A stretch of DNA of 64,000 nucleotides from Planctomycetota bacterium (lineage in GTDB: Bacteria > Planctomycetota > PLA2 > JAEUHO01). The position numbers and the translations under genes were made by a program. Positions 17,830 to 25,516 of the stretch are shown here, piece by piece (position 1 is the stretch's first letter; each line of letters begins with the position of its first letter). The notes under the pieces were generated by a model. The model was not told the origin of the DNA, did not search any database, and saw only the letters and a program-made list of their open reading frames with translations. Location of the stretch: positions 62,001 to 126,000 of the forward strand of contig JANQJW010000062.1 of the NCBI GenBank assembly GCA_028281445.1, in the 5' to 3' direction.

Positions 17830-18576
17830 ATGGGCACTGGTCAACAGAACGGCTCCGCGCCGCACGTTCTCGTCATCGATGACGAGGAGTCACTCCGCCA
17901 CGCACTCACGAAGGGCCTGCTGCGCGCCGGCTACCGGTGCAGCGCCGCACCAACGGGGCGGACCGGTGTCGAGCAGTTCGTCACGGGCGGTTTCGACGCC
18001 GTGATCACGGACGTCAAGCTGCCTGATCTCTCGGGCCTGGACATCGTCGCGATCCTGACCGAGATGGACGCGACGGTGCCGGTCGTGGTGATGACGGGCT
18101 ACGGCACGATGGAGATGGCGCTCGAGGCCATGCGCCGCGGCGCGAAGGACTACGTGCAGAAGCCGTTCTCCGTGGACGACGTCGTTCGCATCTTGCAGCG
18201 CGCGATCCACGAATCGCGTCTGACGCGTGAAAACCGGCGTTTGCGCGCCCTGGTCGAGCGCCGCCTCTCGCCCGAGCGCTTCCGCGAGGTCGAGGCCGAG
18301 CTCGCCACGCTGCGTAGTGCAGAGCCGACGAACGGCAACGGCAATGGCAACGGCTCGCACGAGGACGCCGGGCCGATGCCTCTGAAGAAGGCGCAGCGCA
18401 AGTTCGAGATCCGCTACGTCGAAGAGCTGCTGGCGCAGACAGGCGGCAACGTGGCCGCCGCGTCGCGACTCGCAGGCATCAGCCGGCCCAACTTCCACAA
18501 GAAGCTCAAGACCCTGGGCGTCGACGCGCACCGGTTCAAGCAGGCCGCGCGCCGGGGGCGCCTCCAGGACCTTTGA
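17830..18576 (+). CDS. Response regulator: receiver plus Fis-type helix-turn-helix, no AAA+ domain
   Basis: A 248-residue regulator. The receiver domain (about 12-128) has the acidic pair DDEE, phospho-acceptor Asp61 in VITDVKLPDLSG, Thr in MTGYG and Lys in VQKPF. After a linker with an NGNGNGNG run (about 165-175) comes a C-terminal Fis-like helix-turn-helix (GGNVAAASRLAGISRPNFHKKL, roughly 205-235). The usual NtrC AAA+ sigma-54 ATPase is missing, as in the RegA/PrrA group, so it probably acts as a simple activator or repressor. It pairs with the kinase directly upstream. Confidence 0.9.
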   Translation: MGTGQQNGSAPHVLVIDDEESLRHALTKGLLRAGYRCSAAPTGRTGVEQFVTGGFDAVITDVKLPDLSGLDIVAILTEMDATVPVVVMTGYGTMEMALEAMRRGAKDYVQKPFSVDDVVRILQRAIHESRLTRENRRLRALVERRLSPERFREVEAELATLRSAEPTNGNGNGNGSHEDAGPMPLKKAQRKFEIRYVEELLAQTGGNVAAASRLAGISRPNFHKKLKTLGVDAHRFKQAARRGRLQDL

Positions 18577-18669
18577 TCGGCCCGGCGCAGCGCGCGCCAG
18601 GACCACGTATCGGAGCGGCCACGCTGTTACCGTAGGGATACGTCGCGCATTGGACTCCAAGGAGGCGAG

Positions 18670-19716
18670 ATGAGGCGCACCGGATTGGTCGTTCTGTGGG
18701 GCTTCGCCCTGGCCCTGGCCGGCTGCGGCAACGGGCCGGATGTTGTCCTCTACTGCGGCGTCGATCAGGACCAGAGCCAGGGCATCGTGGAGCTGTTCGA
18801 GCAGTCCGCGGGGCTCGATGTCGCCTACTACGGCGAGTCGGAGGCGTCACGCAGTGTCGGCCTGCCGCAGCAGCTCCTGCTCGAGAAGAAGCGCCCGCGA
18901 GCAGACGTATACTGGTCCAACGAGATCATGCACATGGTCCACCTCGGCCGCTCAGGTGTGACCGATCCGCTGCCAAAGGGACTCGCCGAGGAGTTTCCGG
19001 AAGCCTGGCGCGACCCGCGCGGTCGCTACATCGCCTTCGGCGCGCGCGCGCGGGTGTTCCTCGTCAACACCGAGCTGCTGCCGAACAAGGAAGACTGGCC
19101 CAAGTCGACGGAAGACCTGCTCAACCCCAAGTACCACAAGATGGGGTTCACTACCTCCATGGCGGAGCCGCTGACGGGCACCACGTACACCCACGCCGTC
19201 GCGATGCTCACGGAGGAAGAGGAAGGCGCGAAGTCGTTCTTCAAAGCCGTTGCCGCTGCGCGCTCCGCAGGCCGCATGAAGGTCGTCACCAGCAATGGCC
19301 GCGTCATGCAGGCAGTGAAGGACAGCAGCGAGAAGGTCGCCTTCGGCCTGACCGACACCGACGACGCATGGATCGCGATCACGCAGGGCGCGAAGGTGAA
19401 GATCGTCTATCCGGACCAGCATCGCCAGGGCTCGTTCCTGATTCCCAACACCGCCGCCTTGGTGCGCGGTCGCCGCCATCCGAAGGAGGCCGAGCGCCTC
19501 CTGCGCTGGCTCGTCAGCGCCGAGACCGAGGCCACCCTGGCGAAGGGCCGCTCAGCGCAGATGCCGCTGCGCGATGGCGTGCCGGTGCCCGAGGACGGGC
19601 ACGTGCTGCGCCCGGGCAAGGACTTCAAGTTCCAGCCCGTGGACTGGCAGGCGGTGGGGGCGAACGTCGACCGCTGGCGCGACTGGTTGACCGCCCTGTT
19701 CAAGCCTGCGGATTGA
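18670..19716 (+). CDS. Extracellular solute-binding lipoprotein, iron(III)-type (family 1)
   Basis: A 348-residue lipoprotein with a signal peptide and lipobox LAGC (Cys19). The body resembles Fe(III)-binding proteins of the FbpA/FutA group: VVLYCGVDQDQSQGIVELFEQ at the N-terminus, ADVYWSNE, GRYIAFGARARVFLVNT and a C-terminal RLLRWLVSAETEATLAKG helix. The ATG has a strong AAGGAGG 8 bases upstream. No permease or ATPase gene is adjacent, which is unusual for this family. It follows the two-component system by 93 bases and could be its target or a second input; both are inference. Metal specificity is uncertain. Confidence 0.85.
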   Translation: MRRTGLVVLWGFALALAGCGNGPDVVLYCGVDQDQSQGIVELFEQSAGLDVAYYGESEASRSVGLPQQLLLEKKRPRADVYWSNEIMHMVHLGRSGVTDPLPKGLAEEFPEAWRDPRGRYIAFGARARVFLVNTELLPNKEDWPKSTEDLLNPKYHKMGFTTSMAEPLTGTTYTHAVAMLTEEEEGAKSFFKAVAAARSAGRMKVVTSNGRVMQAVKDSSEKVAFGLTDTDDAWIAITQGAKVKIVYPDQHRQGSFLIPNTAALVRGRRHPKEAERLLRWLVSAETEATLAKGRSAQMPLRDGVPVPEDGHVLRPGKDFKFQPVDWQAVGANVDRWRDWLTALFKPAD

Positions 19717-19732
19717 TTCCGGCCGTCCGTTC

Positions 19733-19738
19733 TTGACA
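19733..19738 (+). promoter_or_regulatory. Candidate -35 box (TTGACA) for the tRNA gene
   Basis: A perfect TTGACA lies 48 bases before the tRNA 5' end. The expected -10 position about 17 bases on is GC-rich (ACCCTT) and does not match well, so only the -35 is convincing. Confidence 0.3.
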
Positions 19739-19786
19739 ACGGCTCCCGCATGCGGACCCTTGCGCGGTCGGCATTCGGCAACGCGT

Positions 19787-19862
19787 GCCCCGTTCGTCCA
19801 TCGGTTTAGGACACCAGCCTTTCAAGCTGGAGAGACGGGTTCGATTCCCGTACGGGGTACCA
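19787..19862 (+). tRNA. tRNA-Glu (anticodon TTC)
   Basis: A full cloverleaf of 76 nt including encoded CCA. The acceptor stem 19787-19793 pairs with 19852-19858 (first pair G-U). The D stem is GTCC/GGAC, the anticodon stem CCAGC/GCTGG with loop CTTTCAA (anticodon TTC at 19821-19823), and the T arm has TTCGATT. Besides translation, tRNA-Glu is the substrate of HemA in the C5 tetrapyrrole route, which this organism uses. Confidence 0.96.
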
Positions 19863-19888
19863 CTCCCTCGCGCCGGATCCCTCCGTGC

Positions 19889-20092
19889 TCAAAGGCGCCT
19901 GCGCCGCCGCCGCGTACGCCGCTTGGCCGGGCCGGTGAGCCTCGGTACCGCGCCGCTCGGGTGCCACACGGTTCGGTCTTCCGACAGCTCCATCTCGTCG
20001 GTGACCCGGCCTTCGCGAATCCAGTCACGAACAGCGGCCGTGTCGAAGGGGCCGGATACGTGCCGACCGGCTTGGCGAATGAAGAAGGGCAT
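19889..20092 (-). CDS. Small GYF_2-like domain protein, 67 residues
   Basis: A short protein whose residues 1-55 match the pattern of GYF_2/DUF4339 domains: FFIRQAGRHVSGPF, AAVRDWIREGRVTDEMEL and an aromatic HPSG region. The C-terminal 12 residues are almost all Arg and Lys and could bind nucleic acid or membranes. On the minus strand the ATG is preceded by GGAGGACGC, a strong ribosome binding site. A TATATG hexamer (20139-20144 on the complement) 47 bases upstream is a plausible -10. GYF_2 domains usually bind proline-rich segments; the two neighbouring minus-strand genes encode proline-rich linkers, so an interaction is conceivable. Confidence 0.7.
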   Translation of the reverse strand: MPFFIRQAGRHVSGPFDTAAVRDWIREGRVTDEMELSEDRTVWHPSGAVPRLTGPAKRRTRRRRRRL

Positions 20093-20206
20093 GCGTCCTC
20101 CGCAAACACGCCCGTCGCCCTCGGCCCCCGCCTACGGACATATAGAGGCCAACGGACGCGGCCGGACTCCCGCATCCCAGCGTCCCCGCAAACGTTACAA
20201 CCTACG

Positions 20207-21010
20207 CTACCGGTTCTTCGCGCGACGGGCCGCCGCCATTCGCTGCCGCGCGAGCACGCGCGTGCCACGGAGTGCGGGCTCCTTGTTGGCTTGCAGCGCC
20301 GCGAAGTGCTCTTCGGCTTCCGGCATCTTGTCGAGCTCCAGCGCGAAGACGAGCGCAGCCCAATGGGCGAGCCCACGGTAGCGCTCGGTTGCATGCGGCG
20401 AGGTGGTCAACGGCAGGACGGTGTCATAGGCCTCTTGCTTGCGCCCCATCTCAGCGAGCGGCCAGCCCATCTGCACCGTTGCGCGCTGGCCTATCTCGGA
20501 CTCGGGCCCCGCGAGTTGGAGAACCTCCTTCAGCACCGTGACCTGCTCGTTCTGGCGAGCAATCTTGCCGGCTCGGTACCAGGACGCGAGCTGGGAAAGC
20601 GCGCGCACGCGTTCCTCGGTGGTGAGCGAGCGGGTCAGCAGCTCCTCGAGCGCCACCACGCGCCGCGGAATGCCTACATCCGGTGACCCGCTCAGCCCCG
20701 TCTTCCATAGCTCTTCGTTCGTGCGCTGCCCAGGCGTCGGCGGCTCGGCAACAACTGGCGTGAGAGCGACGCGCTTGGGTCGGGGTGCGGGCGAGGGCGC
20801 TTCCGGCCCCGCTTGCGGAGGGGGAGGCGCGGGCGTCCGCTCGGCACGGGCTGCGACCGGTGTCGGGACGGCGCGCGGGTCCGCGGGCTCGTCGTCCAGC
20901 GCGATGGGAGGCTCCGTCGTCAGCGCGCCGGGCGAGCGCAGGTGCCGTGCAGCCAGGGCGCAGCCGGCGGCGACAGCAAGAAGCAGCAGGATCTCGCCGG
21001 TCCGGCTCAT
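20207..21010 (-). CDS. Membrane-anchored TPR-like protein with proline-rich linker
   Basis: Unknown function, 267 residues. It has an N-terminal hydrophobic segment (6-22; AAGC could be a weak lipobox), an Ala/Pro-rich linker (about 30-95) and a helical-repeat domain (100-255) with TPR-like spacing. Its last helices (RGLAHWAALVFALELDK) resemble the equivalent part of the upstream gene's product (RAEAAYAAVLFAFGLKE), so the two are probably tandem paralogues. The ATG overlaps the stop of the upstream gene by 4 bases (ATGA). It is likely a periplasmic scaffold. Confidence 0.78.
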   Translation of the reverse strand: MSRTGEILLLLAVAAGCALAARHLRSPGALTTEPPIALDDEPADPRAVPTPVAARAERTPAPPPPQAGPEAPSPAPRPKRVALTPVVAEPPTPGQRTNEELWKTGLSGSPDVGIPRRVVALEELLTRSLTTEERVRALSQLASWYRAGKIARQNEQVTVLKEVLQLAGPESEIGQRATVQMGWPLAEMGRKQEAYDTVLPLTTSPHATERYRGLAHWAALVFALELDKMPEAEEHFAALQANKEPALRGTRVLARQRMAAARRAKNR

Positions 21011-21720
21011 CGCGCTTCCTCCTCGGTACGAAGCAGTGCAGCGAAGCGCGTTTCCAGATCCCTGCGCATGCCCGACTGGCCCTCGCTCGCATACGACTCG
21101 AAGGCCGCAAGCGCACTACGCGCGCGCTCCGTCTCCTTGAGGCCGAATGCGAACAGCACGGCGGCGTACGCGGCTTCGGCCCGCAGGTGCTTCGGTGCAC
21201 GCTCAGCCGCAGCGACGCGTTCCATGGCATCGAGGGCCCTTCCCTCCTTGCCTTGCCGGTGGTGATTCCATCCGCGCGCAATCTCGGCGCGGAATCGAAG
21301 CGGGCTGTGTGCATCCGTGCGGTCGACGACGAGCCCAAGGGTGCGATCCGCCCATTCGTACTGCCGCCAGCCGCGGAACTTCTCCGCCATCGCGAGAAGC
21401 CTGTCCATGCGCTGGGCATGGTCGAGCGCGGGGTCCTCCATCACCACGCGCCAGTCTCGCTCCGGCGGCTCGAGGCCGACGTCCTGGAGATGAGGGGGGA
21501 TCGGGCGAGGGGCTTGTGGGGGCGTGGTCGCGGCGGGCCCATCCACGGCCGACCCCGCCGCGGCGGATCGCATGGCCGTCGCCAGGGACGGAGGCTGTTC
21601 CGTTCCCCGTAGCGTGTCACTCGCCTCCGCGGCGAGTCGAGCGCCTTCCACGGGCAGCAGCAACCCGACCACGACACCGAGGCAGATCGAGCCAAGCCAG
21701 GCCAGCGGCGAGCGGAGCAT
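21007..21720 (-). CDS. Membrane-anchored TPR-like protein, paralogue of the 20207 gene
   Basis: A 237-residue protein with an N-terminal membrane segment (about 6-22), a variable linker, and a helical-repeat domain (90-230). The ATG at 21720 is chosen because GGGAGG lies 7 bases upstream on the minus strand; the frame is open 21 codons further but without a signal-like sequence at its start. It is translationally coupled to the downstream paralogue and lies 52 bases downstream of rsgA, so it may share its transcript. No enzymatic motif is visible. Confidence 0.75.
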   Translation of the reverse strand: MLRSPLAWLGSICLGVVVGLLLPVEGARLAAEASDTLRGTEQPPSLATAMRSAAAGSAVDGPAATTPPQAPRPIPPHLQDVGLEPPERDWRVVMEDPALDHAQRMDRLLAMAEKFRGWRQYEWADRTLGLVVDRTDAHSPLRFRAEIARGWNHHRQGKEGRALDAMERVAAAERAPKHLRAEAAYAAVLFAFGLKETERARSALAAFESYASEGQSGMRRDLETRFAALLRTEEEAR

Positions 21721-21772
21721 GCAGAGCCCTCCCAGGAGAGTCAACGGGACCGCGGAGCGCCGGTTCGGCCCA

Positions 21773-22864
21773 CTACCGGTCAAGCCCTTTCCGCTTCTTC
21801 ATGGCCTGTGTGCTTGCGCGGACCATCTTCGAGAAACGCTTGTTCTTGCGGTGGAACTCGGCGCGCGCGCGCTGGTCTTGCTTGCGCCGGATGAAGGCGA
21901 GCTCGCGCTGGAGCTTCGCCCACGCGGCCAAGCGACCCGCGTCGAGTGTGCCGGCGTCGATCGCCGCGGCGACGGCGCACCCAGGCTCACGGGCGTGCGC
22001 GCAGTCGCCGAAGCGGCACGAGGCTGCAAGCTCCTCGATGTCCTCGAAGACCGCGCTGAGTCCCTCGCCCGCATCCCACAACCCGAACTCGCGCATGCCC
22101 GGCGTGTCCACCCAGAGTGCGCCGGACGGCAGGCGGACGATGCGCCGGGCCGTGGTGGTGTGCTGACCCCGCTCGTCTCTCGCGCGGATCGCATCGACAT
22201 GCTGTACCGTCTGCCCCGCCAGCGCATTCACGAGCGTCGACTTGCCGACGCCCGACGAGCCGACGAGAGCGATCGTGGTGCCGGGCATCAGATAGCGCTC
22301 GAACGCATCGAGGCCGACACCCTCCAGTGCGCTGACGACGTGCACGGCCACGCCCAGCGCGACATCGCCGAGGCTCCGGACGGGATCGCCCGCGTCGGGG
22401 CACAGGTCGGCCTTCGTCAGGACCAACGCCGGTTCGGCTCCGCTTTCCCAGATCGCAGCCAGGTAGCGCTCGATGCGCCGGGGTTCTAGGTCGCTGTTGA
22501 GCGAGGTCAGCAGCAGGACATGGTCGACGTTGGCGGCTACGACCTGTGCGGTCGTCGTCGTACCCGCTTCCTTCCGAAGCAGCGCCGTACGCCGCGGCAG
22601 CACCGCGTGGATCACGCCGCTTTCGGGGGCAGTCGGCAGCGTCACCGCGATCCAGTCACCGACGGCGGGTAGCGCTTCCCGTGTATGAGCTTCGTGACGC
22701 AAGCGTCCCGACGCCTGGGCGCGGCGCTCGCCGTCTTCAGTCAAGACGCGATAGCCGTCGCGCTGCTCTTCGATGACTCGTCCCGGCACGACGCCGTCGA
22801 CGAGGATGGACGCGAACGCGTCCGCATGGCCGGGGTCGTAGCCCCAGGCTTCGAGATGGTTCAA
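21773..22864 (-). CDS. rsgA: Small-subunit biogenesis GTPase RsgA
   Basis: Circularly permuted GTPase that checks late 30S maturation. Visible motifs: OB-fold region (VGDWIAV), G4 TKAD, G5 SALEG, G1 GSSGVGKSTLVN, G3 DTPGMREFG and the zinc site C-x5-C-x-H-x5-C in CRFGDCAHAREPGC, followed by a basic helix. A TTG start at 22864 is preferred: it begins at LEAWGYD, the usual start of the family, and has TTTGGAGC at the right distance, giving 363 residues. A GTG at 23023 would add 53 low-complexity residues. The upstream leader has a short ORF and hairpins, described separately. Confidence 0.9.
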   Translation of the reverse strand: MNHLEAWGYDPGHADAFASILVDGVVPGRVIEEQRDGYRVLTEDGERRAQASGRLRHEAHTREALPAVGDWIAVTLPTAPESGVIHAVLPRRTALLRKEAGTTTTAQVVAANVDHVLLLTSLNSDLEPRRIERYLAAIWESGAEPALVLTKADLCPDAGDPVRSLGDVALGVAVHVVSALEGVGLDAFERYLMPGTTIALVGSSGVGKSTLVNALAGQTVQHVDAIRARDERGQHTTTARRIVRLPSGALWVDTPGMREFGLWDAGEGLSAVFEDIEELAASCRFGDCAHAREPGCAVAAAIDAGTLDAGRLAAWAKLQRELAFIRRKQDQRARAEFHRKNKRFSKMVRASTQAMKKRKGLDR

Positions 22865-22865
22865 G

Positions 22866-22919
22866 GCTCTGCTCCAAAGTGGTGCCCGCAGAGCGGGCGA
22901 GGGGGTGGTGCGAACCACC
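22866..22919 (-). promoter_or_regulatory. Competing hairpins over the rsgA ribosome binding site
   Basis: On the minus strand, a 6-bp hairpin GCCCGC/GCGGGC (22884-22898) competes with a 7-bp pairing of GCTCTGC (22888-22894) to GCAGAGC (22866-22872). The latter would cover the GGAG before the TTG start. A third hairpin, GGTGGT/ACCACC (22904-22919), lies upstream. The arrangement allows on/off switching of translation. Confidence 0.4.
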
Positions 22920-22964
22920 TCGGAGGGTGCCTGCCGGAGACCAGGAAGAGGTGCGCGGCGGCTG

Positions 22965-23027
22965 CTAGCGACGAGCAAGCGAGGAGGCGGAACGCGAGTG
23001 ACTGAGGACGAGTCGGATTGCACTCAT
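22965..23027 (-). CDS. Possible 20-residue leader peptide upstream of rsgA
   Basis: A 20-codon frame begins with ATG at 23027 on the minus strand, directly after a perfect AAAGGAGG with 6-base spacing, the strongest ribosome binding site in the area. The product is rich in Ser (6), Arg (4) and Leu (3) and ends with TAG, 100 bases before the rsgA TTG. The same ribosome binding site could serve a GTG at 23023 in the rsgA frame, with a longer 10-base spacing, so the call is tentative. It could be an attenuation peptide. Confidence 0.4.
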   Translation of the reverse strand: MSAIRLVLSHSRSASSLARR

Positions 23028-23136
23028 TGGTCGCCTCCTTTCTGGGACGGGGATCTTCGCCCGCCGCTGTTCTAGCAGACGTCGCGGCCGGACCGAAGGT
23101 TCCGTGTTGGACACGTCGCGTCCTGCGCGAATCGCC

Positions 23137-24630
23137 TCAGCGGCCCGCGGGTACGGCTTCCTTCTTGGCGTGCACGACCTCGACGAGCTCGATCTTCGCG
23201 CCGCCGAGTGACATCTGGGACTGGATGGGGGCCTCGCCCGCGCTTTCCATGATGTGCGTGCCGTCGACCTCGGTCTGGTTCCACGTCGCATCGATCGGCA
23301 CCCAGTGTCCGTCGATCGCGACCTCGTTCCATGCGTGGCCGCCGAAGGCCTTGGGTCCGTCGCCCATGTAGGCGTAGCCGCCGACACGGCGGGCCGGGAT
23401 GCCCGCGGCGCGCGCCAGCGTCGTGAACAGGTCGGTGTGCTCCGTGCAGTCACCCTTCTTGACCTCGATGATGTCCAGCACGGACAGGGGCTCGGCCGCG
23501 TAACTGTCCGCGATGTAGTCGGAGACGAAGGCCACCAGGCGGTTCACCCTCTCGCGGTCCGTCGTGGCATCGCCAACCGCCTGCTTCGCCAGCGCCTGGA
23601 CCGTCTCGTTCTTCACCGGGTGATCCGAGTCCTCGGCGAGGGCTTCCTTGCGCTCCTCGTCGGTCACCGGACACGGCGTACCGTTCTTCTTGCCGGTCCT
23701 CAGGGTCAAGACGCCCGTGTCGGCATCCCACGTTGCGGTCTGGCGCGGTCCGTTCGGCACGTGTCGCACGTTGGGGCCGTGGATGCGCACGGTGAGTGCC
23801 TCGACCTCCTTCGCGTCACCAAGCGGCTTGTCGATGCGCGCCATCATCGACATGAACACGTCGAAGTCCTTGCTTGCCGCCTGGGCGACACGCTTGGGCT
23901 CGAGCCGGATCTCGAACATGTTGCCGACTTCGTACCAGAGCATGCGTCCCTGAGAGTCGATGCGCGACTTGCTCTCGTCCCCGTCCCCTTCGGACCTCTG
24001 ATCCGCCTCGTACCACGTCACCGAGATGCCCGCGACGTCGGTCTTGGCGATCCGCGTGACGTGGAAGCGCGTCACGTCCGGCCTGAGATCGGACATCGAG
24101 AACGAGCGTGCGCGCAGGGTGTCGCCGGCCTTGCGCGGCTTGCGGAACCACGCGACGGGTGTCGTCATATCCATGAAGTTGAGGTCGAGCTTGCCGATCG
24201 AGAGCGCACGCTTCTGGCCGCCCTCGACGATGTCGGCAACGAACCCGGACGGTTCCTCGCGCAGCGACTGCTTCTTCACGAACGGCCCTTGGGCTTCGGA
24301 CGAGCTGGCCGCCATGAGGCGGTGGGGCGGCTCGATCGCGTAGACCTGCTCTTCCTCGACCACCATCGTCTTCGTGTCGCCGAGCGCCTGCATGTCGAAG
24401 CGGATGTGCGTGCGTGTGATCAGCGCCGGCTTGCCGTTGTGCTCGCCGCGCCCCATCTCCATCTTGCCCCATCCCACCTTGTTCTTCTGGATGTAGACGC
24501 CGTAGTAGCTCGTATCCAGGCTCGTGAGGAACTCCTCGGGGACGGGCAGCCGGACCGGCTTGTCACCGGCACTACCGGTGCCGGCGAACAGGACGACGAG
24601 GGTCAGAGCAAGAGGCAGGGTGGGTCGCAT
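23137..24630 (-). CDS. Secreted transglutaminase-like protein
   Basis: A 497-residue exported protein with a signal peptide ending near GSAG (about residue 22). The first 300 residues are beta-rich with no motif I recognise. The C-terminal transglutaminase-like core has the catalytic triad Cys395 in KKGDCTEHTDLF, His432 in GGHAWNEV and Asp447 in VPIDATW. Bacterial members of this family act as proteases or amide-bond enzymes in the periplasm. The ATG is at 24630, separated by 9 bases from the small membrane gene upstream on the same strand. It is probably monofunctional; substrates are unknown. Confidence 0.85.
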   Translation of the reverse strand: MRPTLPLALTLVVLFAGTGSAGDKPVRLPVPEEFLTSLDTSYYGVYIQKNKVGWGKMEMGRGEHNGKPALITRTHIRFDMQALGDTKTMVVEEEQVYAIEPPHRLMAASSSEAQGPFVKKQSLREEPSGFVADIVEGGQKRALSIGKLDLNFMDMTTPVAWFRKPRKAGDTLRARSFSMSDLRPDVTRFHVTRIAKTDVAGISVTWYEADQRSEGDGDESKSRIDSQGRMLWYEVGNMFEIRLEPKRVAQAASKDFDVFMSMMARIDKPLGDAKEVEALTVRIHGPNVRHVPNGPRQTATWDADTGVLTLRTGKKNGTPCPVTDEERKEALAEDSDHPVKNETVQALAKQAVGDATTDRERVNRLVAFVSDYIADSYAAEPLSVLDIIEVKKGDCTEHTDLFTTLARAAGIPARRVGGYAYMGDGPKAFGGHAWNEVAIDGHWVPIDATWNQTEVDGTHIMESAGEAPIQSQMSLGGAKIELVEVVHAKKEAVPAGR

Positions 24631-24639
24631 GCTGCGACC

Positions 24640-24825
24640 TTACGCGGAGTCGGGCGGGAGCCCCTGACGTTCAGCGATCCGTTTCAGGCTCCAGCGCACG
24701 GCCCACGCCCCGGCGGCTGCCACGCCGAACTTGACCACCGCCGCCGTCGAGCCGAGCAGCAGGTCCCCCGTGGCGAAGAGCAAGCCGAAGATCGGGCCCA
24801 AGCCGCCGGCGATGCCCGCGAACAT
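24640..24825 (-). CDS. Small hydrophobic membrane protein, 61 residues
   Basis: Unrecognised. The product is Gly/Ala/Leu-rich with two membrane segments and a charged tail (RIAERQGLPPDSA). The ATG at 24825 has no ribosome binding site, and the region just upstream on the same strand is antisense to a decayed CBM9-like gene, so the N-terminus may have been lost in a deletion. It precedes the transglutaminase gene by 9 bases. It could be an intact small protein or the tail of a truncated one. Confidence 0.45.
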   Translation of the reverse strand: MFAGIAGGLGPIFGLLFATGDLLLGSTAAVVKFGVAAAGAWAVRWSLKRIAERQGLPPDSA

Positions 24826-24849
24826 CGGGGCCAGGGCGTTGCGGGAGCG

Positions 24850-25478
24850 GCCGTATCGCGACGGCGGGCCGGTCCATCGCGGGCACAACCTGCCGGGCCT
24901 CGTGAGCGCGGTGCACGTGGACGGCACGCTGAACGACCCGACGGACGTAGATCGGTGTTGGAACCGTCGAGGTTGCCATTCCCTGGAGTGACCTCGCGCC
25001 CTTTGCGCGCGATACGCCGTGTCCGCCCGAGGCGGGCGACACCTGGCGCGTCAACTTCTCGCGGGTGCACTGGCTGCTCGACGTCATCGGCGACAGCTAC
25101 CGCAAGGTGCCGCGCGAAGCCCACACGCAAGACAACTTGGCGTGGTCGCCGCAAGGCGCGATCGACATGCACCGGCCCGAGCGGTGGGGCTACGTGGCGT
25201 TTTCCCGGTTGCCACCGGGCAAGGCACCGGCGGACGCGCCGCGGGACGCAACGTGGCCTGCGCGCGAACGACTGATGGCGATCTACTACGCGCAGCGAGA
25301 GCGCGACGAACCGTCGTTCGATCCGGCAGATTTCCCGTATCGGGGTGTCGTGCCGACGGAACTTGGCGACTTGACGATCTCGGCGACGGACAACGGGTGG
25401 ATGGCAACGCAGCGTGTCACGCTGCCCGACGGCGTCGAGGTCCTCGTCCGAGTCGACCACGAGGGCCGCTTGCATTGA
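24850..25478 (+). pseudogene. Carbohydrate-binding family 9-like protein, truncated and frameshifted
   Basis: Two adjoining frames together encode the C-terminal part of a CBM9-like secreted protein. The first frame has RPYRDGG, NLPGLVSAVHVDGTLNDPTDVDR; the second resumes with TVEVAIPWSDL, GDTWRVNFSRVHW, WSPQGAIDMHRPERWGYVAFS. The switch lies at 24961-24963, where one extra A breaks the frame. No matching N-terminal half (about 110 residues with signal peptide) exists upstream, where the DNA instead encodes the small membrane protein on the other strand. The gene is therefore 5'-truncated as well as frameshifted. The downstream frame stays open for about 160 codons, so decay is recent or a sequencing error contributes. 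Confidence 0.7.
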
Positions 25479-25516
25479 CCGGCGTACGGCATCTAGCCTG
25501 GGCCAGGGAGGCGCAC

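Noticed and set aside
22865..23023. 53-residue N-terminal extension of RsgA from GTG 23023
   Set aside because: The extension is low-complexity and the family normally starts at the LEAWGYD region, which has its own TTG and ribosome binding site; kept as an alternative.
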